Program-made: the position numbers and the translations under genes
Source: Alphaproteobacteria bacterium UBA2954
Lineage (GTDB): Bacteria > Pseudomonadota > Alphaproteobacteria > Puniceispirillales > Puniceispirillaceae
DNA: 14,241 nucleotides
Direction: 5' to 3'
NCBI GenBank assembly: GCA_002348585.1
Contig: DEBO01000159.1
Span: forward strand, 12,584 to 26,824
The notes under the pieces: generated by a model
The model's input: only the letters and a program-made list of their open reading frames with translations
Database searches by the model: none
Told to the model about the DNA's origin: nothing
Shown here: positions 1 to 7,258 of the stretch, in pieces
Layout of the letters: the number at the start of each line of letters is the position of its first letter
Position numbering within the stretch: the first letter of the stretch is position 1

Positions 1-556
1 AGCCTGGCTGCGACAGAAACGTGGCTTCTTCCTCAGATGAGGGCCGGTTCAAGATTTGGTTTCGGTGAGGGAACCGACCAAAACGTTTAATAATATCATG
101 ATGTCTGACAGCGTAATCATATGCATTTTCTGAAGTCAGGGTTTTAAATAAGGGCAGTGATTGTTTTTGCACCTCTAGATCCTCAGAGTGCATCATAGGC
201 ATCAGAAAAAATTGACGCTTATGCATATTCTTTTCCGTTTCTAAAAAGCCATCAGCTACAGACCTAAGAGATAAAGCACAGGCGATCTCATCACCAGCAA
301 AAGCTTTGGGTGTGTCGCGAAAAATGTTTCGCGGTATTTGGTCAAGAAGAAGGATAAGCGCAAGACGCCCGTCCTTATCTTGTGCCCATTTGTCCAATTG
401 TCCTGCCAAAGCCTGTTCACTAGTTCTTTCAAATTTTTGCAACAGCATGTCATCAAATAATGCGTCTTTTTTAAACCAGGATTCTGGTGATATCTCTTCG
501 AACCAAAAAGCTAAAATGGCACTAATAGAGTTCTGATTAGATAATGCAGTGTCCAT
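1..556 (-). CDS. DUF924 family protein, C-terminus cut by window edge
   Basis: This is an open frame of 185 complete codons read leftward from ATG 556-554, without a stop before the window edge. The translation matches the DUF924 family (PF06041; all-helical, TPR-like fold, no established biochemical role). Visible family hallmarks are FWFEE near residue 18, LLDQIPRNIFRDTPKAFAGD in the middle, a MHSEDLEVQ segment, and HHDIIKRFGRFPHRNQILNR followed by SSEEEA near the right end of what is visible. Family members are usually about 180-210 residues, so only a short C-terminal tail is missing. The start is supported by an AAGGA ribosome binding site six bases upstream. The gene begins 31 bases after the stop of the FAD dehydrogenase on the same strand, so it is probably the third gene of that operon. 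No signal peptide or membrane segment is visible. The family assignment is firm; the function is unknown. Confidence 0.9.
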   Translation of the reverse strand, partial: MDTALSNQNSISAILAFWFEEISPESWFKKDALFDDMLLQKFERTSEQALAGQLDKWAQDKDGRLALILLLDQIPRNIFRDTPKAFAGDEIACALSLRSVADGFLETEKNMHKRQFFLMPMMHSEDLEVQKQSLPLFKTLTSENAYDYAVRHHDIIKRFGRFPHRNQILNRPSSEEEATFLSQPG

Positions 557-587
557 GTTTTGTTCCTTGCCGTGTTGTGGCAGTTTT

Positions 588-2018
588 TTATTTGACAACC
601 TTTCCAGGGTTCAGCAAGCCTTTTGGATCAAATACCTTCTTCAGTTGCGCCATCATCTCAAGTGCAATCGGGTCTTTCACTTGCTGAAGCTGGTCGACTT
701 TCATCTGTCCGATGCCGTGCTCTGCACTTATAGAGCCACCAATTTTATCAAGGGCAATATAAATTGCGTCTTTCAAGGCCTCACGCTTTTGTTCCCAGCC
801 AGGATCCCCGCCTTCAGCCTCAATAAGATTGAAGTGCAGATTACCATCTCCCATATGCCCATAACCGCAAATTCTTGTCCTCGTGCACACTTTGCGAACT
901 TCTTCAGTCGCCTTCTCGTAAAAAGCTGACAGATCTGAACGGCACACAGATATATCTGTATTTACAGGTTTTGATTCTCGTTTTGTTGATTCAGGTGCAT
1001 GCTCGCGGATATCCCATAGTTGTTGACGCTGTGTCTCATTTTGGGCAAGCGTGGCATCAGTGACCAATCCATCTTCAAAAGCCCCTGCAAGAAAATTTTC
1101 CATAACAGAATGGAGGGGTATTTCTCCAGTTTTGTCTGGCAGCCCATCCTTTTCATCTGAACTGGCGATTTCCATCAGAACCATGAATTCCGGCAGTGGT
1201 GATAATGGAAAGGGGATATCTGGAAATTGTTTGAATATAATTTCCAAAAGGCTTGCAGGCATCAATTCAAAGGCTTCCACCTGCTCCCCACTTTTTGTCT
1301 GCAGGCGGCCAAGAAGCTCGACAGCTGAGTCAATATCTCTTATGCCAGCAAGTGCAGTCGCTCTCACCTTTGGTAAGGAGAACAATTTGCATGAGGCAGC
1401 TGTAATGATACCGAGCGTGCCTTCTGAGCCAATAAACAGATGCTTTAAATCATAGCCAGTATTATCTTTTCGCAGCGGACTTAACAGGTTCATCACCCGT
1501 CCACCCAGAAGAACAACCTCAACGCCCAAGCATAAATCACGCGTATTACCATAACGCACAACATTCACACCGCCAGCATTTGTGGACAAATTTCCTCCTA
1601 TTGTGCAGCTGCCTTTTGCTGCGAGGTTCAAAGGAAAATAAAGATTATGCTCTTCTGCTGTCTTGTGCAGTTCCTCAAGAATGCAACCTGATTCAACAAT
1701 CATAGATCGATTTTGTACTGATAATTCCCGCACTTCGTTCATTTTTGTCAGGCTGAGCACAATAGAATCACCGCTTTTGTCTGGAATGCCGCCACCAACC
1801 AATCCAGTATTCCCGCCTTGAGGGACAATTATGATGTTATGTTCGTCAGCGATGGCCATAATTTGAGCGACTTGTTCTGTAGATCGTGGAAATAACACGC
1901 CTTGCGCAGCCCCATCAAACTGGCCACGCCAGTCCATCAAATGCGGGGCCACATCGTTTTGTTGATGTAAGATATCATTTTCATCTAAAACAGATTTAAA
2001 ATGCTGTAAGTCATTCAT
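588..2018 (-). CDS. FAD-binding D-2-hydroxyacid dehydrogenase (D-2-hydroxyglutarate / D-lactate dehydrogenase family)
   Basis: A 476-residue flavoprotein of the vanillyl-alcohol oxidase/GlcD/D2HGDH superfamily, which oxidises D-2-hydroxyacids to 2-oxoacids. The FAD domain carries PQGGNTGLVGG (66-76), NLAAKGSCTIGGNLSTNAGG (131-150) and DNTGYDLKHLFIGSEGTLG (185-203). The C-terminal FAD-oxidase domain carries GHMGDGNLH (387-395), SISAEHGIG (429-437) and FDPKGLLNPGKV (463-474). His388, His395 and Glu433 match the metal ligands known in human D2HGDH, and His434 matches the catalytic base; Arg338 is also kept. However, the positions of the substrate-binding Thr and Lys (human T390, K401) are Pro342 and Asn353, so the substrate may not be 2-hydroxyglutarate. 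The protein has no signal peptide and is probably cytoplasmic or peripheral to the membrane. ATG 2018 has AAGGCGGA upstream. It lies 38 bases after sua5 and 31 before the DUF924 gene. Confidence 0.9.
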   Translation of the reverse strand: MNDLQHFKSVLDENDILHQQNDVAPHLMDWRGQFDGAAQGVLFPRSTEQVAQIMAIADEHNIIIVPQGGNTGLVGGGIPDKSGDSIVLSLTKMNEVRELSVQNRSMIVESGCILEELHKTAEEHNLYFPLNLAAKGSCTIGGNLSTNAGGVNVVRYGNTRDLCLGVEVVLLGGRVMNLLSPLRKDNTGYDLKHLFIGSEGTLGIITAASCKLFSLPKVRATALAGIRDIDSAVELLGRLQTKSGEQVEAFELMPASLLEIIFKQFPDIPFPLSPLPEFMVLMEIASSDEKDGLPDKTGEIPLHSVMENFLAGAFEDGLVTDATLAQNETQRQQLWDIREHAPESTKRESKPVNTDISVCRSDLSAFYEKATEEVRKVCTRTRICGYGHMGDGNLHFNLIEAEGGDPGWEQKREALKDAIYIALDKIGGSISAEHGIGQMKVDQLQQVKDPIALEMMAQLKKVFDPKGLLNPGKVVK

Positions 2019-2056
2019 CTGAATCCGCCTTTTTAAAGCGCCATTATCAGACCCAC

Positions 2057-3025
2057 TTAATGTAAAGATGGTCTAGGAGCAGCGGCGCGGGAGATACGAT
2101 CGTTTATTGCCAGGCCTAATCCTGCCATGGGGATTGGGCCAAAGGCAATAGCTGGTGTTCCTAGGGCATCTGCCTCGTGGAGTACAGCAAACAGGTTTGC
2201 AGCTGCTTCAATAAGGTCAGCCTGTTCGGATAAATTAAAATCTGGTATCAGCCCAATTCTTGATGGTCCAAAGCCGATATAGACTTCATCCTGACGCTTG
2301 TCTTCAGCATTCAGGCGTACAGTCGCCCGCGGCGCATAATGGCTTTCAATCTGACCTGGAGACACAGGTTGCGAAGCCTGATGAAGAGGTTTTGATATTT
2401 GCAGCTCTATGCCGACTTGGTATCTTATCTGTTCCGGGGTCAGCGGGCCCGGCCGCAGCAACACAGGGAGTTCCGGGCGGCAATCTATGACTGTTGATTC
2501 AATGCCGCTTTCACACGGTCCACCATCCAGAATCATATCGCAGGCCTCACCAAGACCATTGGCAACATGCGCGGCTGTTGAAGGGCTTATGCCGCCGCTT
2601 GGGTTTGCAGAGGGAGCAACCACTGGGATTTTTACCCGTTCAAGCAAATCCAGCGCGGCTGGATGGGAAGGAACGCGAATGGCGAGTGTATCTGTGCCTG
2701 CAGAAGCAAGCGACGTGATCAGGCTGTTTTGAGGTCTTTGCAAAATTAATGTCAGGGCACCCGGCCAGAATGCTTTGGCCAGACGCGTTGCCGCATTGTT
2801 ACGATGTCCCGCAGCAAGGGCAGCTTCTGCTGAGGAGAAGTGGCTGATCAGCGGATTGAATTGTGGCCTTTGTTTTGCCGAAAATATGCGGGCAACAGCC
2901 GATGCGTTAGTTGCCACTGCACCTAGCCCATAAACCGTCTCTGTTGGAAAGGCTACAAGTCCCCCGGCCTGCAGACAATCAGCAGCTTGCTGTAGATTTT
3001 TGTTATTAATGGCATGTATAAGCAT
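2057..3025 (-). CDS. sua5: L-threonylcarbamoyladenylate synthase, Sua5 type (two-domain)
   Basis: A 322-residue enzyme that makes threonylcarbamoyl-AMP from threonine, bicarbonate and ATP, the first step of the universal tRNA t6A37 modification; the TsaB/TsaD/TsaE complex then transfers the group to tRNA. The YrdC domain occupies about residues 8-205, with PTETVYGLG (27-35), KQRP (51-54), WPGALTLIL (87-95), RVP (117-119), APSANPSG (137-144) and GIESTV (174-179). A linker with SPGQIESHYAPR (222-233) leads to the smaller Sua5 C-terminal domain, which ends in the typical NDRISRAA (308-315). The length is somewhat below most two-domain Sua5 proteins but well above single-domain TsaC (about 190). 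Its start has no strong ribosome binding site. It appears to be the first gene of the leftward operon, divergent from the SRAP gene. Cytoplasmic, expected to be essential or near-essential. Confidence 0.95.
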   Translation of the reverse strand: MLIHAINNKNLQQAADCLQAGGLVAFPTETVYGLGAVATNASAVARIFSAKQRPQFNPLISHFSSAEAALAAGHRNNAATRLAKAFWPGALTLILQRPQNSLITSLASAGTDTLAIRVPSHPAALDLLERVKIPVVAPSANPSGGISPSTAAHVANGLGEACDMILDGGPCESGIESTVIDCRPELPVLLRPGPLTPEQIRYQVGIELQISKPLHQASQPVSPGQIESHYAPRATVRLNAEDKRQDEVYIGFGPSRIGLIPDFNLSEQADLIEAAANLFAVLHEADALGTPAIAFGPIPMAGLGLAINDRISRAAAPRPSLH

Positions 3026-3045
3026 CTGATAAAATGGTCTTACTG

Positions 3046-3074
3046 TTGGTAATTAGAATTCAGCTTGTTATGAT
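3046..3074 (+). promoter_or_regulatory. Candidate sigma70-type promoter for the SRAP gene
   Basis: TTGGTA (3046-3051), a 17-base spacer, and TATGAT (3069-3074) resemble the housekeeping -35/-10 pair. The predicted transcript would start near 3081, giving a leader of about 55 bases before ATG 3137. The region is the 111-base divergent gap between sua5 and the SRAP gene; no comparably good pair was found for sua5. Inference from consensus only. Confidence 0.4.
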
Positions 3075-3136
3075 AAAAACTCACTGTTAAGGCAATCATA
3101 TTTTGCACTGCCGTGCTTAAAGGAGAGAATGCTGAC

Positions 3137-3814
3137 ATGTGTGGGCGTTTCACGCTGACTACAACTGCTGATGAATTGCATGAACGGTTTGGCGTTCGTG
3201 TTTTGCAGAATATCGCTCCTAGGTGGAATATTGCACCATCTCAGCCTTCCCTTGTTTTCAGGCAGTCTAGCCTTGAGGTTTCGGCGAGTTTTGCTGAGTT
3301 TGGTTTGCGTGAGGGTCAGAATCGCAAACGTCTCATTAATGCCCGGGCTGAAACTGTCTCCGAAAAGCCAATCTTTCGAGATGCCTTTTCAGTCTCACGT
3401 TGTCTGGTTCCCTCAAGCGGCTGGTATGAATGGGCTGGGAAGGGCCGTCCGTTTCATATTCAGTTAGCTGATGCACGGGTGATGGCTTTTGCTGGCTTGT
3501 ATTTTAAATCTGGTTCACCTTCGCAAGCTGGCCAGTTTGTTATCCTGACGACTGCTGCAGAGGCAGAATTAGCAAAAGTTCATCATCGCAGTCCACTTGT
3601 GTTACCCGTATCAAACTGGCAGTCATGGTTGTCCGGAGCAGAGGTGGAAGCTGAGGCCTGTTTGGTTCCTCCTTTGGCACGCTATTTTAATATTTATCCT
3701 GTTGCATCTGCGGTCGGTGACATCAGTCAAGATAACGCTTCTCTTGTTTCACCATCTATCCATCAGGACATATCTTTTCCAGCAGAGCTGCAAGGCGATT
3801 TATTCGCAGGTTAA
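3137..3814 (+). CDS. yedK: SOS response-associated peptidase family protein (SRAP/YedK/HMCES abasic-site shield)
   Basis: A 225-residue SRAP-domain protein. The family forms a stable thiazolidine crosslink between Cys2 and abasic sites in single-stranded DNA, shielding them from cleavage. The start is set at ATG 3137, not at the in-frame GTG 3113. Only this gives the obligatory MCGRF N-terminus, in which Met is removed to expose Cys2, and an AGGAGAG ribosome binding site sits nine bases upstream. Residues matching the E. coli YedK active site are Cys2, Asn68 (in NARAETV), Glu98 (in GWYEW) and His149 (in VHHRSP; HDRMP is commoner). Other family marks are RWNIAPSQ (29-36), RCLVPSSG (88-95) and FAGLY (118-122). 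It is divergent from sua5, and its 3' end overlaps the convergent alkA gene by 15 bases. No LexA-type box was identified, so SOS control is not shown. Confidence 0.95.
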   Translation: MCGRFTLTTTADELHERFGVRVLQNIAPRWNIAPSQPSLVFRQSSLEVSASFAEFGLREGQNRKRLINARAETVSEKPIFRDAFSVSRCLVPSSGWYEWAGKGRPFHIQLADARVMAFAGLYFKSGSPSQAGQFVILTTAAEAELAKVHHRSPLVLPVSNWQSWLSGAEVEAEACLVPPLARYFNIYPVASAVGDISQDNASLVSPSIHQDISFPAELQGDLFAG

Positions 3815-4462
3815 TTTTCTTCCCATTGGCGTGCCATTTCCAACGAGGCAGCTGTGCAAATGCCACAACAGCAGGGCGGCTGCTCCGCGGTAAGGCTGCC
3901 ACTGGCGTGCAAATTCGTCCATTTCTGGGTGTGTTGGCCGTCTATCTAACATCTTCAGCCGCTTGACTGCTTCCATTAACGCAAGGTCATTCCCTGGCCA
4001 GGCGTCAAAATCTGACAGACAGAACAGTCGGTAATTTGAGACTGTCCAGCCGCCAATGCCTCTGAACTCTATTAATTTAGCAGAAAGTTTTTCGGCAGGC
4101 TGCTTGTTGAGTTGTTTCAAATTCAGTCTGCCATCTGTCTCTGCCCTTGCCAGTTCAATTACATATTCCGCCTTTCGCCGGCTGAGCCCGACAGATTGCA
4201 AATCATCATAATTCAAACCGGAAAGGGCATCTGCCTCCTGCCATCCATTTTTTTGGAGGCGTTGCCATAGAACTTTAGCGACCTGACGGGATATCTGTTG
4301 TCCCAAGATAATCCTGACTAGCGACGGAAAAGTCGCAGGTTCAGAACGATCAGGTGGATTGCCATGTGTCTTTCTGGCGTTGGCTAGATCAGCATCTTGC
4401 TTATCGAGGCAGTTCAATGCCTTAACAAGCTCTGGGTGGCTCGTCAGCCTATTTTGGAGCAT
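3800..4462 (-). CDS. alkA: DNA-3-methyladenine glycosylase II (AlkA-like, HhH-GPD superfamily)
   Basis: A 220-residue base-excision repair glycosylase that removes alkylated purines and leaves an abasic site. The HhH-GPD fold is recognisable from FPSLVRIILGQQISRQVA (45-62), VGLSRRKAEYV (91-101), the helix-hairpin-helix FRGIGGWT (133-140) and the catalytic-loop segment DAWPGNDLAL (153-162). Asp159 corresponds to catalytic Asp238 of E. coli AlkA. The terminal WQPYRGAAALLLWH (188-201) is typical. It lacks the N-terminal TBP-like domain and any Ada fusion of E. coli AlkA (282 residues), so it belongs to the short yeast MAG1-like/bacterial type. ATG 4462 has CGGAGAG six bases upstream. It is divergent from the cytochrome b561 gene across 74 bases and converges on, with overlap, the SRAP gene, whose substrate (abasic DNA) is this enzyme's product. 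Confidence 0.92.
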   Translation of the reverse strand: MLQNRLTSHPELVKALNCLDKQDADLANARKTHGNPPDRSEPATFPSLVRIILGQQISRQVAKVLWQRLQKNGWQEADALSGLNYDDLQSVGLSRRKAEYVIELARAETDGRLNLKQLNKQPAEKLSAKLIEFRGIGGWTVSNYRLFCLSDFDAWPGNDLALMEAVKRLKMLDRRPTHPEMDEFARQWQPYRGAAALLLWHLHSCLVGNGTPMGRKLTCE

Positions 4463-4536
4463 GACACTCTCCGATTTTTTGCTTATGATTTGAATATCAA
4501 TCTAAAGGCTCTCCTACTCAATACAAGTGATGGTCT

Positions 4537-5226
4537 ATGTCTAATATCAAACCTAAAAAACAAAAATTAGACCCGGTTATATGGGATTTGCCGCTGCGGA
4601 TATTTCATTGGGCCCTTGTTTTGTGTGTTGTGACCTCTGTGATATCAGCCAAGACAGGTCTGACAACCATTCATGAAAGAAGTGGTCTTGCTGTCATGGC
4701 TTTAATTCTGTTCAGGCTTGTATGGGGATTTTTAGGCAGTCAGACAGCCCGATTTTCAAGTTTTTTAAAATCACCACCCGCTGTATGGTCTTCGCTTAGG
4801 CAACTGATATTAAAACAGACGGATGAATTGTCTGGCCATTCTGCTTTGGGCGGATATGCCACAATTGTGTTGTTAACCATTTGCATCGTAATGGCCGTGT
4901 CAGGATCCTTTTCAACAGATGACATTTTGTATGACGGGCCTTTTGCCCATATTGCACCAGATTATATTAAGCTCGCTTCATCTGTACATCAGATGACTGA
5001 AAAGGTGCTGTTTGCTGTGATTATTCTGCATCTGTTTGCGATGTTTGTCTATTTTTGGCGGCTGAAAAAGAACTTAGTGCCCGCCATGATTACCGGCCGC
5101 CGCCCAAAAGCTGTTGGGCCAAGTGGCGATTTGTCAATGTTGCGCACAGTTTTTGGATTGCTTTTAATTATCGGCCTAATTGGCTTGTTCCAACTTGCAC
5201 CATTACTGAAACCAAGCCTTTTCTGA
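4537..5226 (+). CDS. Cytochrome b561 / Ni-Fe hydrogenase b-type cytochrome (PF01292)
   Basis: A 229-residue inner-membrane dihaem cytochrome b, expected to move electrons from quinol or another donor to a periplasmic acceptor. It opens with VIWDLPLRIFHW (14-25), the usual first-helix signature. Hydrophobic helices lie at about 22-38, 48-66, 106-123 and 153-174, with an additional C-terminal helix at about 203-225. Candidate haem-ligand histidines are His24, His46 (HERSG), His151 and His165; His101 (GHSALGG) matches a conserved loop. Members of this family are often encoded with cytochrome c or c', and a cytochrome c' gene lies immediately downstream but on the opposite strand, 84 bases apart tail to tail. 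The ribosome binding site is weak. The physiological partner is not provable from the sequence. Confidence 0.9.
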   Translation: MSNIKPKKQKLDPVIWDLPLRIFHWALVLCVVTSVISAKTGLTTIHERSGLAVMALILFRLVWGFLGSQTARFSSFLKSPPAVWSSLRQLILKQTDELSGHSALGGYATIVLLTICIVMAVSGSFSTDDILYDGPFAHIAPDYIKLASSVHQMTEKVLFAVIILHLFAMFVYFWRLKKNLVPAMITGRRPKAVGPSGDLSMLRTVFGLLLIIGLIGLFQLAPLLKPSLF

Positions 5227-5310
5227 CGTGTTTTCTTTGTTTGAGGAGTTTTCTAACGGGTTAAGTTTAAACTCAGGCGTAAATAAAGCGGAGACCTTCT
5301 TAGATTCCAT

Positions 5311-5727
5311 CTAGTTAGACTTGAAAGATTGATGGCAGGATTTACAAGTTCTGCCCAGTTTTTGAACAGCGGCCATTATTCGTCCGGCATCTTTGATCCC
5401 TGCTGCCTTTTCTAGTTGCAGGGCGGCTTGTTTGTTTGCAGTTGCCTTTGACCGGAAATCATCAAAATCAAGCCAAATAGTGTCAATAGTCCCGGCACTT
5501 TCTGAACCTTCAGGAAAAAAGTCTGGCATCTTTGTGGCCCAGTCAGCAATATTTCTCCCACCAGCAGCAATGGCTTCAAAATCGCCCTCACCGATTTGTG
5601 TCTGAATAGCGCGTAGGATGGCGACATTTTCTTTGAATTTAGCCTTTCGATTCTCAATCACTCCTGCATGTGCAGCGCTGGCTAGACATGTTGCCAAAAT
5701 GCTGGCTGTCAGAAACAGATGTTTCAT
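5311..5727 (-). CDS. Cytochrome c' (class II c-type cytochrome, PF01322)
   Basis: A 138-residue secreted haem protein. ATG 5727 is chosen over the in-frame GTG 5736 because an AGGTG ribosome binding site lies eight bases upstream of the ATG and would be abutting the GTG. Residues 1-21 form a clear Sec signal peptide ending in AHA, so the mature protein is periplasmic and about 117 residues, slightly short for the family. The C-terminal haem site CKSCH (128-132) is where class II cytochromes carry it, and the rest is predicted four-helix bundle. The conserved Arg of helix 1 is Arg27; the position four residues on, usually Leu or Met and facing the distal side of the haem, is Phe31. The family binds NO and CO and is linked to nitric-oxide tolerance, but the role here is inferred. 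Tail to tail with the cytochrome b561 gene. Confidence 0.92.
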   Translation of the reverse strand: MKHLFLTASILATCLASAAHAGVIENRKAKFKENVAILRAIQTQIGEGDFEAIAAGGRNIADWATKMPDFFPEGSESAGTIDTIWLDFDDFRSKATANKQAALQLEKAAGIKDAGRIMAAVQKLGRTCKSCHQSFKSN

Positions 5728-5822
5728 AATGTTCACACCTATAAGAGAAAAAATTATTTGTTGCTGTTACGATAGGATACTGTAAACCAGATTGTATTTT
5801 CCTTGGTTGATTTAGGTTTTTC

Positions 5823-6704
5823 ATGCTTCCCAGTCAGATTATAGGTGTTTTTTGCACTTTGAGCGCAGTTGCGTTCGGGCTTGTCGTAGGCTTAATTATT
5901 AAAGTGCTCTCCGATGATCTTTCTTTGCTGACAACCTTATTCTACCGCTTTTTGTTTTGCCTTCCTATTATATTAGGAGTGGCCTTATGGGCGAGGGGTG
6001 GTGATTTTTTAAAGCTAAAGCAGAAAAAGACTATGCTTTTTAGGATTGTTTTTGGTCTGATTGGCATTCTGCTCTGGTTTTTAGCTTTGCGGAACATTTC
6101 TTTTGGACAGGCTACGGCTTTATTCCAATCTTCTGTTCTGTTTGTGACGCTTGCTTCTCCGCTGGTTCTGTCAGAACGGGTCGGTCCTTTTCGTATGAGT
6201 GCTGTTTTGGTGGGCATGGTTGGTATCGTTATGCTTACGGATCCCTTTTCAGCGCCGCTGACCAAAGGCATTCTTTATGCAGTGGCAGGTGCTGTAGTTC
6301 ATGCTGGCCTGTCTTTGTCTTTGCGTCGGCTTGGCAAGCGGGATGAGCCGGTAACAATAGCTCTTTTGCATAACCTCGCAGGTTTTGTAATCTGGAGCAG
6401 TTGTTTTTTGGTGTTTCCTGACCAATGGCAGATACCTGTTGGTCAGCAATGGACTTTATTGATTTTGCTTGGTGTGATTACTTCTCTTCTTCAATTATCA
6501 TTTACATTTGCTTACAAATTCAGTGACGCTGTCGTTGTCGTGACACTGCGCTATTTGCAGGTGCCCACAGCAGGAATTCTGGGATTTATCTTATTTTCTG
6601 AAGTTCCAACTTTTGTGCAAGTTGGGGGCGCAATGATAGTGGTCACATCGTGTATGTTTATTGTTTGGAGGGAATTTGTTATCTCTCGTGAGCAAGGCGT
6701 CTGA
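5823..6704 (+). CDS. DMT-superfamily permease (two EamA domains)
   Basis: A 293-residue inner-membrane protein with about ten hydrophobic helices arranged as two repeats of five, the EamA/RhaT drug-metabolite transporter architecture. Helices lie roughly at 5-27, 35-56, 71-90, 95-116, 123-139, 147-167, 177-198, 210-232, 236-258 and 264-282. Each repeat ends in the family's Glu-loop-helix pattern: SERVGPFRMSAVLVGMVGIV (117-136) and SEVPTFVQVGGAMIVV (259-274). Positive residues at the C-terminus fit a cytoplasmic tail. Family members export amino acids, metabolites or other small solutes, and the substrate cannot be read from the sequence. ATG 5823 has a TTTAGG element upstream. It is divergent from cytochrome c' and is followed 28 bases later by an unrecognised gene, probably on the same transcript. 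Confidence 0.9.
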   Translation: MLPSQIIGVFCTLSAVAFGLVVGLIIKVLSDDLSLLTTLFYRFLFCLPIILGVALWARGGDFLKLKQKKTMLFRIVFGLIGILLWFLALRNISFGQATALFQSSVLFVTLASPLVLSERVGPFRMSAVLVGMVGIVMLTDPFSAPLTKGILYAVAGAVVHAGLSLSLRRLGKRDEPVTIALLHNLAGFVIWSSCFLVFPDQWQIPVGQQWTLLILLGVITSLLQLSFTFAYKFSDAVVVVTLRYLQVPTAGILGFILFSEVPTFVQVGGAMIVVTSCMFIVWREFVISREQGV

Positions 6705-6732
6705 AATCTGTGGAAGCAAAAGGGAAGAGCCT

Positions 6733-7251
6733 ATGATTATTCGATTGATGGGAGAAATTGACATTCACAGTTTCAGAACTGGTAGCCTGTTGGTAGAGCA
6801 GCCTGTTATGAGTAATCTTCAGACTCCAGATGGAGTCAGTGACAGCGATATGGTAAACTGGCTGGGCTGGGCTTTGGATAGTGGTGCCGCTGACAGGCTG
6901 AAAGAGGATGAAGAGTTCAGAGGGCAGGTTGAAACTGCAGGCCGGTATTTAACAGGCCAGCTCCAACCAGACCTGAAAAATGATCAGTTCATCATGCTTC
7001 TTATTCTGCGGGAACGTTGGCCTGTTGGCAGCAAGGCTAAATTCAAGGTGATTGCTGACCGTGTTGGGGCCAGCCATACCTATAACCTGATGGTCTGTCC
7101 GGTTCAGGAAGCCGTCGATTTTGATGATAACGAAGCGATGTCATCTGTAGAAGCAAAATCACTAAATGCCATGGTTCCAGTTATGAAGCGGTCACGCAAA
7201 CAATTTGCGAACAGTTCTGGTTTACAACAATTTTTGAAAAATCTGTCCTAA
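6733..7251 (+). CDS. Hypothetical protein, family not recognised
   Basis: A predicted soluble protein of 172 residues that I cannot assign to a family. The frame is open from an upstream TTG at 6661, which lies inside the permease gene. ATG 6733 is preferred because AAGGGAAGAG lies just upstream and it clears the permease stop by 28 bases. ATG 6808 (147 residues) is a possible alternative with a weaker site. No signal peptide, membrane helix, cysteine cluster or nucleotide-binding motif is visible. The middle (about 37-72) is acidic and likely helical, with VNWLGWALDSGAADRL (41-56). It is followed by a hydrophobic FIMLLILRERW (86-96) and a basic stretch MKRSRKQF (151-158). The stop lies seven bases from the stop of the convergent acetoacetate--CoA ligase. 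The good ribosome site, sensible composition and operon spacing argue that it is real; the function is unknown. Confidence 0.72.
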   Translation: MIIRLMGEIDIHSFRTGSLLVEQPVMSNLQTPDGVSDSDMVNWLGWALDSGAADRLKEDEEFRGQVETAGRYLTGQLQPDLKNDQFIMLLILRERWPVGSKAKFKVIADRVGASHTYNLMVCPVQEAVDFDDNEAMSSVEAKSLNAMVPVMKRSRKQFANSSGLQQFLKNLS

Positions 7252-7258
7252 CCCTGCG

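Noticed and set aside
549..929. 126-codon plus-strand frame antisense to the FAD dehydrogenase
   Set aside because: Shadow of a strongly supported gene. The translation has no recognisable motif.
5246..5274. GAGTTT / AAACTC inverted repeat between the cytochrome b561 and c' stops, considered as a bidirectional terminator
   Set aside because: Only six-base AT-rich arms, a long loop and no clear T-tract on either strand.
5727..5736. GTG start for cytochrome c' adding three residues
   Set aside because: The AGGTG site would abut the GTG. ATG 5727 has proper spacing and gives a cleaner signal peptide.
6661..6732. TTG start for the hypothetical protein, overlapping the permease
   Set aside because: It would overlap 44 bases of the permease without a ribosome site. 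ATG 6733 has a good one.
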